Made by a program: the position numbers and the translations under genes
The notes under the pieces: generated by a model
What the model was told of the DNA's origin: nothing
What the model saw: only the letters and a program-made list of their open reading frames with translations
Database searches by the model: none
Shown: in pieces, positions 11,101-18,177 of the stretch
Numbering within the stretch: position 1 is the stretch's first letter
How the letters are laid out: every line of letters begins with the position of its first letter
Origin: Dielma sp000508965
GTDB taxonomy: Bacteria > Bacillota_I > Bacilli_A > Erysipelotrichales > Erysipelotrichaceae
NCBI GenBank assembly: GCA_000508965.1
Contig: BAHV02000001.1
Location: 186,001-250,000, forward strand
Reading direction: 5' to 3'
DNA length: 64,000 nt

Positions 11101-13781
11101 TAACCGGCTGAAGGTCTTAAATCATACAATAATTGATCGATAAGACAAGTTTCACCTGCAGCTTCCGCATCATCGGCAATTTTTTTGAAAGCATCCTCTG
11201 CAGCCTTGCTGATACCCATTGTTTCCGCAAAATGTTTGTCAAGTGTCAATGTTTCAACTTCCGCAAGAGCATCATCACCCTCTGCACTGTTTAATTCACC
11301 GATCATATTGACATATTTTGTTTTCACAACGATACCGTCAACCGGCTGATACGTCAATGAACCTGATTTAAAATCACCATTAGTAAAGTTAATTTTCTTC
11401 AATTCACCTGTAAAAACATCCTCTTTACTTAATCCTTGTGCTGTGCCTAAGGTGATATCAGTCTTAACCGGAATTTCATAATAGATAGTTTCCTTACCGG
11501 CTTCATCTGTCTTAGTAATCACTGTATATTCCTGAGTATTTTCAAAATCCTTAGGGAAATGCTTAGCTTCAACCTCTACATAGATACCCTCAGCATATGC
11601 ACCGGAGATTTCCTGTGTTTGGTACGTAGTATACGGATCCCTTTCACCGCCATGAAGCATCTTCTTATAACTGCTGTCGACGGCCTGTTCAGCCTGTACA
11701 GTGTCCCACCATAAAGCCCAGCTGTCCTTATAACCGTTTTCAGCTTCTTCACCGTTACCGATAGCGATATTTGTTGTTTGCTCATTTACCTTAACATTCT
11801 CGGCAGCAATAGCGGAAACGCCAACCTCCAACCGTGTTACTACTTCATAACCGTTGGCATCTACTTCCTTTATATAGACATAAGTTTTACCGTGTTTATC
11901 TTCAACAAGCTTTTCATGCTGTAAAGCATAAACATATTTACCTGCTTCATTCTTCTCAACATCAGCCCAAATTGAATTACCATATACATCAAGACCACTG
12001 CTGCTGAAATCAGCCGGATTTTCATATGAAAGATACAAACCCCCTTTAATGCCGTGACCGTAAGTATCACCGCTTATACTATTGCTAGGTGCGGTTGGGT
12101 TATCTGCTGCAGCATTGCCGGTATCATTAAATACCGTTGAAATAGTAATATCCATACCATTCGCCGAAGCGATACCCGGACGGCTGTTATTGCCATTAGC
12201 GTCTGTACCTGATTGTTCAAATACATACTGACTGCTTACATATTTATTAAATTTACCGGAACCGAAAATATCCACACCGATATCCACATATTGAACCTTG
12301 CCGCCTTCTAATGCAGCGGTGGTTTCATCATCCTCCCGTGTCATTTGTGTAAGTTCGATTTCATAGCTGCCGGCAACAAAGGTATCCCCGCTCATTACCG
12401 TCTTAACAGCATCCTCTGTCATTTGTTTGATAACCGCTGCTTTATCACTCAGCTGCCTATATAAATCTGTGTTCGCATTTGGATAAACTTGAGTGAATGT
12501 ATTACCCGTATTCGGTGATTTTGAAACAGGATTCGATAAGAATTGATCAAACGCCTTATAAACACTGCCATTAGCGTTTAATGAACTGCCTAAATCCATA
12601 TTATCGATCAATAGTGCTGTGGCTTCTTCAATATCCCCGCGATCAAGCATATCCTGAAGCTGTTCACCCAGTGAGGCATAATCCCCTGCCGTTGCCTGTT
12701 TTGCTAAAGCAGCTGTCATTGCTTTACTTAATGCAAGATTCATTTGTGAACGGAAATAATTATCATTACGTTTAAAGACAGCCGTTAAGTTCATAGCACT
12801 ATTTGGCATAACTAAACGGATCTGTGAAGTTGTGACTGTTGTTCCCACTAAATCAGTTAAAGAATCTCTGCCCGGTATCCACATTTGAATCTTATCAGCA
12901 CCGCTTGACACTTTCCAGTAATCAAACGAATAGAACCAATTATCCGAAGGCAGTGTTGCTTGTTCCTCGGCTGTAAAGATTAACTTAGATTCCGGTGTAT
13001 ATGATTTAGAACCCGGATTGATAAAAGAAGAATAAGCCGGTTCACCCTCAACATTTACCTTCATATGACCGTAATCAGTACCCGGCTGAATACCTAAGGT
13101 AAATACTTTAGGCAAGCTGGCAGCCGGTTTCAGCCAGTTTCCCCATAAATTATTACTTAACTTATTGAAATTTATCGCATAACCCACTCGTTGTTCATAC
13201 TGGGTTGTAATATCATTTAATTTATTTTGACGATAGAAATGCAGTAAATTCCACATCGAATCATTAACCTGATCGCCAGTGAAATACTCTGCCTTTACCG
13301 CTGTTAATTCCTTGTATTTATACTGATCGGCATTTGTAGAACCTTCAATATGATCATTATAAGTCGTACGCAATTCATATAGGTCATTGCTTAAGACATA
13401 ATAAGGTTCAGCTTGAACAATAGTTTCTACACCCTTTGATGCAGCGATGTAGTTAATGGTGGCTTCATCTGCACTATCTACATAGTATGTATTCGCATAA
13501 GCGTTGCCATCTTTCTCCGGATGCGGCGCAAAGACTGTATGGAATACGTAACTGCCATAGAAACGGTTACCTTCACCATCAGCATACATACCGGGATACG
13601 TTGTGATTACATTGCCGCCCTGTCCAACACCATAAACAGCAATCAGCTCACTGGTTGTTAATGAACCAGCCACACCGGCGATAAAGCCCTTAGGAACACC
13701 ATCCGCTGCTGTCTTGATCGTATAATCTCTCGCATAACTCATTGCGATTAAAGCATCATTGATTTTACCGAACAAACCCAC
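2157..13781 (-). CDS. Giant surface protein, C-terminal 3,874 residues (second part of a frameshifted gene)
   Basis: This is the larger part of a secreted, membrane-anchored giant protein. It has no signal peptide of its own. The upstream ORF supplies one, and the two meet at a one-base frameshift. Regions in order (approximate residues): a bacterial-repeat domain ending in MPNSAMNLTAVFKRN (about 240-345); a FIVAR-like helical domain (1217-1287); a long array of degenerate beta-rich modules of about 140-180 residues marked by ITIPGDTLHELV-type segments (about 1490-2960); a helical, Ala/Glu-rich region (about 3190-3450); two bacterial-repeat domains (3565-3638 and 3731-3809) flanking a Pro/Thr/Glu-rich linker with repeated PEETP units; a Cys-rich stretch with two CxCxxC motifs; and one transmembrane helix (about 3832-3855) with a Lys/Arg tail. 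No LPXTG is present. The GTG at 13781 is only the first possible start in this frame and is probably not used. Likely role: adhesion or wall-associated binding (inferred). Confidence 0.85.
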   Translation of the reverse strand: MGLFGKINDALIAMSYARDYTIKTAADGVPKGFIAGVAGSLTTSELIAVYGVGQGGNVITTYPGMYADGEGNRFYGSYVFHTVFAPHPEKDGNAYANTYYVDSADEATINYIAASKGVETIVQAEPYYVLSNDLYELRTTYNDHIEGSTNADQYKYKELTAVKAEYFTGDQVNDSMWNLLHFYRQNKLNDITTQYEQRVGYAINFNKLSNNLWGNWLKPAASLPKVFTLGIQPGTDYGHMKVNVEGEPAYSSFINPGSKSYTPESKLIFTAEEQATLPSDNWFYSFDYWKVSSGADKIQMWIPGRDSLTDLVGTTVTTSQIRLVMPNSAMNLTAVFKRNDNYFRSQMNLALSKAMTAALAKQATAGDYASLGEQLQDMLDRGDIEEATALLIDNMDLGSSLNANGSVYKAFDQFLSNPVSKSPNTGNTFTQVYPNANTDLYRQLSDKAAVIKQMTEDAVKTVMSGDTFVAGSYEIELTQMTREDDETTAALEGGKVQYVDIGVDIFGSGKFNKYVSSQYVFEQSGTDANGNNSRPGIASANGMDITISTVFNDTGNAAADNPTAPSNSISGDTYGHGIKGGLYLSYENPADFSSSGLDVYGNSIWADVEKNEAGKYVYALQHEKLVEDKHGKTYVYIKEVDANGYEVVTRLEVGVSAIAAENVKVNEQTTNIAIGNGEEAENGYKDSWALWWDTVQAEQAVDSSYKKMLHGGERDPYTTYQTQEISGAYAEGIYVEVEAKHFPKDFENTQEYTVITKTDEAGKETIYYEIPVKTDITLGTAQGLSKEDVFTGELKKINFTNGDFKSGSLTYQPVDGIVVKTKYVNMIGELNSAEGDDALAEVETLTLDKHFAETMGISKAAEDAFKKIADDAEAAGETCLIDQLLYDLRPSAGYANADEIKDLYTNAAALKELTNIVAQYDATIKKLTPADQTIISGLSDRAEILLAGDDPNTGIKLNPEKLQSNLNQLYTVAESLYKALNGIRYDTVVLTIQSNYPDKVILPDSWTSTSPNELLGAVRDSVFAQTASTASISLMSDEPALPTLKTKNMVLRKNTEATVDIIALTGYTVSSVKLNGEELALDSLTRISDVLYKVKLTKEQTVTNLQLTVVFDAALYDVTYPSEIKNDEDELIATITTNDLTDPTTDMDGNVTGSAEYQKNLTLQIGTEIGYSVIPGTEVTYTMGGTEKKATVNPDGTIVIPNVTGEVIVTDVSKAVKSDKDALTDYLDILNSLALKRDDYTPSTWVNYANALQVATAAKNNAAATEAEIAQAMEVLAKTQNELNRQYEITVPGGFTIPDTSKKELTDTTGYADSKIEYLQNGVVAITNTKSKITKYYVQEGKSAAMKQTNLAEGNTLKAVSYKEQGKNKTGVVNGNDTFVIPNVYGPITDIETTEGASSFYVAADTSIVDKAVGVIGTASADAYTIPDISVKPKDGEAAGKVILTIGDFIAEINLTDNDGSTAVAITDGTGSTHNINLPADTLKDIVDPAEDNQVTVTSKQLKTIIDTYNKENKPVINVQAGTQISAEVKTKEDDSLGKETKLVEASMITVPTYTLTPVYGRHVESVSIDGTETKLPVNPTDSTDPNTGGSIAVDKNKGTVTIDDGINSDYVVVFHNDPEKASYGKAEVIFKSADVSNHTAGAEIKDNVYNLGVPVGITGGTAALVSGSNTDMTGNITHSNNAVLTLTPSSGMKVDLDATVTITVTPVGSNKEVIVKDTIRNLADKSKYPNLSVKNAVDGKVTITVNGTQKEPEEGITGPLEITVKNGFTAKNQSTETLITALDALLDELKQAIDLGDNIVDKKSQVAFPYVTGDNKWNAFAKDASEGTLAAAKDVYTKLTDADGKLLPSITGAASVDVAIDEINHLLDTGFMGSTAVTDFIADKKDDLHTSILNLTQKSNTTPVLPVFNEGVSADAGIDQDKLEQITINPTAGGVSSGNPLVLDHVSVLPGNSIQKVTISMIDPDKGTTTDQVVFIGDLTIDTNADGTKKVTISNEKIAEIAGGRGVIGKLVINTDEVKAFDGTKPTMGEGFLDPAAVKGTITDTAGDPSNADTMITLGEEGITIQPIKPADGYVYKGIEVTVLDKNKQTHVVYVPADHTNTQKKDTDDYEEINEGDKLDYPNDFQTAVTAEQLADAVKKQLGDGDLSTVVVSDVKVISDAMPLSDKLTNGSAGAGIQGVGTITKPSTGMNDNSSDLKVESIVTKPTHEIGGMIVDIIDPNTGSTIKVVIPVTDAENLPDGKVMIIQPNGNEKELNVGEIQGVIVNEKSDDKNEAVLPGASIDALLNALKADGTITAGVINAVTIAGNRIGYGLPAVAGTAIAMAKDAEAGVGVVNGGIVRVNDGEDDVNKLAIKVTEGAEALIIDQNTVEKNFSLRNVDMTVKNPVTGQPIIISVPVPSAIDAADTAVKVDVVYKDEHGDSHAIRETVKIETAITVDFNADTKQNKITIPSDALDAIISEAVQGVLAAEEIADVIDISPVDTDIQKIVVNAKSDFGITLPETAEPAGSASKTDTPKVTTSNGVQDVQPDKEGIYNDLILTDIQTAPNYIPDGTAIRVHVFDEARNEKVYEVKLPADYPATLITEPIAAVEINPDNGKPAGEVREVDLSKELGGSLQGNSPYSITIPGDTLHELVKQLSGLEEPKDMFISSIKVDDVKNGHLLPDTIKAHEGLSSAPSIRTEEAVKTVILEDMNIDKGITIHDVRAEDEDHHVKNVTLMIGQEKDTIITVTPAGELLAVKKGEPVDLTEALKDIDLSNVISNEGEPYTITLSPEILSGILEAAQESDKTLTHVDVNTEDNGGNAGQGIAVTAGIDLHTKLNKAPLSVSKLDDLLVDNIKLEELTDLIGITIITDDGTQISIPKSSSDGKITVTDRNGTSYEVELSRPVMEGMGTAVDSLKVTIPGAALDEILTAVMGAEEAKAADIRRISVDTVLNGWKLPTALEVITSNPDGLNSITMTAKKTGESSSAKEETIPVSGAEVTDYLGDEVEILLPNEGADDILSIAMNFKQDDFVESGIIYHTLDALWAGGELFEVAELEKASILTWVQGGNPLLDRTSNSGEIEINVNSFADYYEVLTGNVFPGFNDLKLMCVPQNTQYQSFIEDYEALESYLDFDGNINFDDADDRQASEDLVHKLIEQFREGALDSLSDENRSHLLDKKPVLADLEEQIREYERAELLRDKIESLHSTIDNDLNGTIDNEDADKSSLVAAKEQLEAAIDALNEAKAAAEADPEDADLEAAVEARQNELDALYNTVSGAVSEDQKTGIDEAGIEYDTLSKKMQQVADPTGKLPELKDLLDTLRRVELGDVGYVSGLVVNLPKCPSFDPDSDSIMDNTDRDGTVSERIDELVAYQKAIDQVQDMIDRLPIEIQKELSSQQDELDKAREKLHEGLDNLAEIFVKEYATTDNNKYKGEGFSKDSDNGIKVSDANIADKVTDAVVALNKLPDSVQEAVDELFYGPTIREIYDAVVTKPTTMADRPATEKDLNDLLAKLEAEYKKYDQNDYTEENYQKLTDIYNQGVNDLKGALADDAMLSEMFQIFNEAKNDMAAIRPIGSTPDNSTFTITSTAGSHGAVSPSGETTVNKNGSLSIYFIPDTGYQVDKVIVDGKAVSVSNYWKFNNITANHTISVTFKVENTGNTGGNTGGGNKPKPKPEEIPEETPGSTPEETPDTTPEETLETPVEKPTEQPVPETPEKPTNQGFDNGNLAATDTETNANTDAKEADEFVTIIVTIDGKGGSISPSDKLKVIKGREQTFYFYPENGYVLDKVYVNGKEVAVSSGSITLDEINEDTTIEVTFKEESTTAEPSEPTTSGVTCGCILCEFWYQFFPTFTCICPWCWLPLLILIAIAAFILRKVTKRKKALKQDEQK

Positions 13782-16700
13782 CCACTGTTACATTTTCAGC
13801 TGGTAATGTGAACGTAATCGAAGCCGCATTGTTCGTTTTATAGCTATTTTCATTAGCGGTTCTTAATGTATCCTTCGGATTGATAATTTCACCTGCAAGA
13901 CCACCGGCAACCGTCTGAACAGCATTAGCTGCGGTGATTGCTGATGAACTGAAATTAGCTGAAGCATCACTTCCGGCTGTTGGCTCTCTATAATTCACAT
14001 GAGATGCTGTAATTGATGTATCCTCGGCATAACCTAACAGACCGCCAACCCACGCATTACCCGGTGTTTGACTAGATGTTTGTACCGTTATATCGGTATT
14101 CCACACACTTGTATTATTGATACTGCCCCGGTCATTTAATTTACCGATCAACCCGGCAGCATAAATATCACCACTGCCAGTCTCTTTTATTGTGGCAGTA
14201 ATTGTTACTTTACCTGTATTGGTCAGATTACCATTAACAACCGTAGTCTTATTACTTTCACCCGCTAACCGGCCTGCATAAAGATCACCGGCACCTTGCA
14301 CGATAATATTATTTTTTTCATTACCGCTGATAGTAAGGTTAGTTAATTCGACACCATTGTAAGCATAAGCCTGACCGATAAGACCGCCTGCCCATGCACC
14401 TTGTCTAAAGCTTTCAGCTTCAATACCGATATTGGTAATATGCATATCAGATACAGCCACCTTGCCATATCCTTCATTTTGGATATGACCGATGATACCG
14501 CCTGCCCAAGCTTTTTCATGGCTGGAATAAACCTTTACTTGATTCGATGCATTATTATCCGTACTTAAATAAGTATTTGAGAATACCGATACTTCCAAGG
14601 CTTCACCGATGATACCGCCGGCATAAGAATTAAATTTACCCCTTGCATTTACCACGACTGCGGTTGTGTCATTCACTGCTGTTACTTTATTGCCGCTGAC
14701 TACCGCTGCTGTATCTTTATTACCGGTAATCTTACCGACCAGACCACCAGACCAAGCTTGACCTTTCGTTGATGTTGCTAAGAAATTAATTGATCTGCCT
14801 TGAACTTCATCATTGCCTATTGATTTATCATTGACGTTTATAACATTATTGTTTAATAAGTCTGTATTTTCTGCTAAACCTACTAAACCTCCTACATATA
14901 CATCACCATTCTCACTGGTTACTCCGGTCGTTGCGCCTACTGGTACATCACTCACAGTTACATTCTGAATCGTACTGTCTGTGGTATGTCCGACTAAGAC
15001 ACCTGCATGAACTGTATTATTTTGTTCTACAAAAATAATATTCAGATCTCCAATATCGTAGCCACCACCGGATGTAGTATTGCTATTCTGCTGATTTTGA
15101 CTAATGGTATCCTGCTGTGCATGCGTGAATTTGTTACGAGTAATTGTCAGATTACCGATTCTGGCATTTACAGCCGTACCAAATAAGCCATAGCTTTCAC
15201 GACCTTCAATAGTACGTAAACGCACATTTGAAATTGTCCTGCCTTTACCATCGAATGCACCCATGAACGGATTTTCCTCCGTACCAATCGGTGTCCAATC
15301 GAAATTACCTAAATCAATGTCATTCTTAAGCACATAACCGGCGGTAACTGCATCTTTATATTTACCGCCATCAGCTGTCGGATTATTTACCGCCCATGCT
15401 ACCGCAGCAAGCTGAGGGCCTGTATAAATTTCTACGGTTCTACTGAAATCAGTGCTCTTAAGCCATTCTAAATCAAAATTTGATCCCGTATAGCTGCTGT
15501 CAGCATCACTTGACCAGCTCGCTGTTACACCCTCTTTTACATTACCTGCATAGTGATAAACACCACCGCCGCTACTGAAGGTCAAGAGCTTAGCTTCATC
15601 ACCGGCGTTACCGGTTTTAGATGCGCCAATTGCAAGATCAAAAGAAATTGTGTCACCGGTGCTTAAACCGGAAAGGTATAGATAACCCTGTGGGCTAACA
15701 TATACATCTAATGTTTTCCAAACTTCGCCGTTTACTTTAAAGCCCTCTGAAACATGCGTTTGTCCATCAGCATCAACCCATGAATCACCTGCATTCAAAA
15801 CATAAAGATTCTTAGCATGGGCAGCAAAATCACCATAACCTTCGATGAATTTTACACGCAAACTTGTGGTTGTGTCTGTATTTGAAGTCACACTCGTACC
15901 GTTGCCATTAAAGAATGTGCCGGACTGTTTCTGCAGTGATTCAACAGTTGTATTATACAAAGCCGTACCCGCACCATTATTACCGAAAATAGCGAAGCTT
16001 GTACCGCCATTATTATAAATTGTAGCATTACCTATTGCATAAGCTGCCCCAACTGAATATGTATAACCCTCATGAATATAACTTAACACAAATTCATGTG
16101 GCTCATACCAAGTTCGATTATCTGACCCGGTGCCAGTACCACATGAGGTTCCATCTGTTTGGGTACATGAAGCTGAAGCGTTAGCAAAAGTCTGACTATT
16201 ATTATTTCTATAAAAATGATGACTGACCGAAGCTCCCGGATTCCGCATACTTGTACCGCCGACATTACCGCCTTCAATACCTGTCGTACCTCGATTAAAA
16301 TAAATATTGCCGCCATTGATACCATATCCTGACAGACCTGCCAAACCACCATTACCCGCTTGAGAATCACGCACCCGATAAGAACCGGCGCTTAATACCT
16401 TACTTGGAATGCTATTGACATTTGAGCCTGTTATTACTACTGTGCCACCTGCAAGACCTGCTTTCGCTCGATCTTCTGCATTTTGCCTTGCCGTACTCTC
16501 GGCTTGTGCACTTGATGGGTGGCTCCCAGAAGATGTCCCATTTGTATTTGAAATACCGGTCCCGGCTGCTAACTCACCGGCATTACCGCCTGTACCGCCA
16601 ATACCACCTTTTACATTGATCTGACCGGTAGTAATACCACCCTCTTTATGTAAATCAAAATTGCCGATGTCTTGGCTGAAATATACATTACCGTTATTTG

Positions 16701-17409
16701 AAATACCATAACCGGCATGACCACCCTGACCGCCATCACCTGATTTTTGCTGTTTGGTTAAATTTGGTCGAACATAGTAGGTAGCCTCCTCTTCGGTATG
16801 CACTCCTGAATCTGCATACTGTGCTGCTTGCTGACCTACACCACCTGCTCCGCCGTTACCGCCGCGAAGCTGTACAGTACCTGAGAAGGTACCATCAAAG
16901 TTTAAGACAGCATCCTTTCCAACATAGATACCATCACCGCCGCGACCGCCGGCAGCTCCCTGATTCATTGTTGAAGCAAATGCAACTGCACCGTCTGCGC
17001 CGGCATGTCCGTTACCGCCGATAGCAACCAAGACACCCGGACCACTGAATGTCAGTGTGACATTCGGACTGATCGTGATTGCATTTTTACCGCTCCACGA
17101 ATCAGGTTCAGCCTTACTCACCATAGCTGTCGCTGCGTTAAGCCCTGTATAAGCCGTACTGCCATCACTACCCTTTACTGTTAATGTAACTCCCGCCGGG
17201 ATGTAAACAGTCGTATCCCCGGTTACTTTTACATTGCTGATCGTTGTAGTCGATGCAACGTAATGTCCATTCCATGTTGACGTTGAACTTGTCAGTGTTG
17301 AACCGCCGCCAGTATTGACATTACTGACCTCAGCCAACGTCGGTGTTGGCACCAATCCTAAAATCATTGATAGTGACAACAAAAATGCAAACAAACGTGA
17401 TTTTTTCAT
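13765..17409 (-). CDS. Giant surface protein, N-terminal 1,214 residues (secretion signal, Gly-rich and GLUG-like regions)
   Basis: This part starts with a typical signal peptide (MKKSRLFAFLLSLSMILGLV, cleavage near PTLA-EVS). A Gly-rich region at about residues 85-370 carries many GGxGGxG turns, as in secreted beta-helix proteins. From about residue 650 comes the YVLKNDIDLGNFDWTPIGT module typical of GLUG-repeat adhesins, followed by repeated GGLxGK/GGLxGY motifs. The ORF ends TVGGFVR at 13765. Removing one G from the GGGTGGG run gives TVGGLFGKIND, which continues the GGLxGK pattern straight into the 3,874-residue ORF, so this is one gene of about 5,083 codons. The ribosome binding site GGGAGG is about 9 bases before the ATG. 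It is either a real phase or inactivating mutation or a sequencing error. Confidence 0.85.
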   Translation of the reverse strand: MKKSRLFAFLLSLSMILGLVPTPTLAEVSNVNTGGGSTLTSSTSTWNGHYVASTTTISNVKVTGDTTVYIPAGVTLTVKGSDGSTAYTGLNAATAMVSKAEPDSWSGKNAITISPNVTLTFSGPGVLVAIGGNGHAGADGAVAFASTMNQGAAGGRGGDGIYVGKDAVLNFDGTFSGTVQLRGGNGGAGGVGQQAAQYADSGVHTEEEATYYVRPNLTKQQKSGDGGQGGHAGYGISNNGNVYFSQDIGNFDLHKEGGITTGQINVKGGIGGTGGNAGELAAGTGISNTNGTSSGSHPSSAQAESTARQNAEDRAKAGLAGGTVVITGSNVNSIPSKVLSAGSYRVRDSQAGNGGLAGLSGYGINGGNIYFNRGTTGIEGGNVGGTSMRNPGASVSHHFYRNNNSQTFANASASCTQTDGTSCGTGTGSDNRTWYEPHEFVLSYIHEGYTYSVGAAYAIGNATIYNNGGTSFAIFGNNGAGTALYNTTVESLQKQSGTFFNGNGTSVTSNTDTTTSLRVKFIEGYGDFAAHAKNLYVLNAGDSWVDADGQTHVSEGFKVNGEVWKTLDVYVSPQGYLYLSGLSTGDTISFDLAIGASKTGNAGDEAKLLTFSSGGGVYHYAGNVKEGVTASWSSDADSSYTGSNFDLEWLKSTDFSRTVEIYTGPQLAAVAWAVNNPTADGGKYKDAVTAGYVLKNDIDLGNFDWTPIGTEENPFMGAFDGKGRTISNVRLRTIEGRESYGLFGTAVNARIGNLTITRNKFTHAQQDTISQNQQNSNTTSGGGYDIGDLNIIFVEQNNTVHAGVLVGHTTDSTIQNVTVSDVPVGATTGVTSENGDVYVGGLVGLAENTDLLNNNVINVNDKSIGNDEVQGRSINFLATSTKGQAWSGGLVGKITGNKDTAAVVSGNKVTAVNDTTAVVVNARGKFNSYAGGIIGEALEVSVFSNTYLSTDNNASNQVKVYSSHEKAWAGGIIGHIQNEGYGKVAVSDMHITNIGIEAESFRQGAWAGGLIGQAYAYNGVELTNLTISGNEKNNIIVQGAGDLYAGRLAGESNKTTVVNGNLTNTGKVTITATIKETGSGDIYAAGLIGKLNDRGSINNTSVWNTDITVQTSSQTPGNAWVGGLLGYAEDTSITASHVNYREPTAGSDASANFSSSAITAANAVQTVAGGLAGEIINPKDTLRTANENSYKTNNAASITFTLPAENVTVGGFVR

Positions 17410-17548
17410 ATTCCTTTAACCTCCCATATATCAAGTGCCGAAATAAATCCACACTTATGCTACTTCTGTCTCATAATGTATACTTTGTGATACACGTGAA
17501 TATTGGAAAAAATTATGAAAATTGTTTGCAGTTTCGAATGAGAAATCG

Positions 17549-17577
17549 TTTACAAATCAGCTTTTTGTACGTATAAT
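17549..17577 (+). promoter_or_regulatory. Strong sigma-A promoter for a candidate small RNA
   Basis: TTTACA at 17549-17554, a 17-base spacer and a perfect TATAAT at 17572-17577. No ORF with a ribosome binding site follows before a terminator at 17666-17697. Transcription would start near 17584. Confidence 0.75.
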
Positions 17578-17584
17578 GAATACA

Positions 17585-17700
17585 TGTGGGATGTCTTATA
17601 TTGTATACTTTATAAGACAATCGCCGGTTTCCTGCGATATTGAATTAGGCGTATATGTGAAAAGCAGCTATTTTATGAACTTAAAATAGCTTTTTTATAT
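17585..17700 (+). ncRNA. Candidate structured small RNA of about 115 nt
   Basis: This interval lies between a near-consensus promoter and an intrinsic terminator and contains no credible ORF. It folds by eye into three hairpins: TGTCTTATA with TATAAGACA (17592-17600 and 17611-17619, 10-base loop), ATCGC with GCGAT (17620-17624 and 17634-17638), and the terminator stem. I do not recognise a known riboswitch, T-box or 6S signature. The next + gene, pheA, starts about 480 bases later, beyond the terminator. Alternatives are the leader of a lost gene or an antisense regulator. Seen: signals and stems. Inferred: that it is an RNA gene. Confidence 0.5.
17666..17697 (+). terminator. Intrinsic terminator of the candidate small RNA
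   Basis: A 10-bp perfect stem, AGCTATTTTA (17666-17675) with TAAAATAGCT (17682-17691), has a 6-base loop and is followed by TTTTTTAT. Confidence 0.75.
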
Positions 17701-17758
17701 CAAGAGAGTTAAGTTAAAAACATAATTGACAAAAAAGGGATAATATTCTCCTATAAAT

Positions 17759-18058
17759 CTAAAATTTCTGCACAATATCCGCCGATTTTGCTGCATACTC
17801 CATAAAATATCATACTGCTTATATGCAATCAGCATACCTTGAGAAAGCGGCATTATTATAGCTTTAATATTACTCTGTCCCGCAGCACTCGCCGGGAATA
17901 GCTTCACAAAATCGGCTTCATCAGCCGTAGGGTGTAAACGCATCCGATACCGATACAAGCCCTACTGCTTTTGTATAAAAAATCACCTCAACATTCATAT
18001 TCAATGAAATGATATACTCAGCACCTGCCGCTTTCGCCGCATCCATCTGTTCCTTTAG
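17759..18058 (-). pseudogene. Remnant of a KDPG (2-keto-3-deoxy-6-phosphogluconate) aldolase
   Basis: Reading the minus strand from 18058 gives KEQMDAAKAAGAEYIISLN and then GLVSVSDAFTP in one frame. After two stops and a frame change it gives ADEADFVKLFPASAAG. FVKLFPA is the active-site block of KDPG/KHG aldolases (Schiff-base Lys), and GLVS-x-x-x-AFTP is the block before it. About 15-20 residues are missing between the two. The N-terminal third is absent, and the tail survives only in another frame (EYAAKSADIVQKF, then TAG). It is clearly inactive. No other Entner-Doudoroff gene is nearby. The 87-residue ORF at 17695-17958 is only one frame of this remnant. Confidence 0.8.
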
Positions 18059-18177
18059 TTATAGCTTTGCTTTGCTTCATTCATGATATTTACATTTCTT
18101 TTCTGAAAACACCTTTTTCATCTATTCAAGGGCGCTTATTTGTTATAAAATAGATGATAGTGAAAGAGGGTGCCTGC

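Noticed and set aside
2563..12775. Many + strand ORFs of 60-140 codons opposite the giant surface gene
   Set aside because: They lack ribosome binding sites, have odd Ser/Ile/Val-rich composition, and mirror the repetitive coding strand.
17695..17958. 87-codon minus-strand ORF
   Set aside because: It is one frame of the broken KDPG aldolase; its N- and C-terminal parts do not belong to the family frame.
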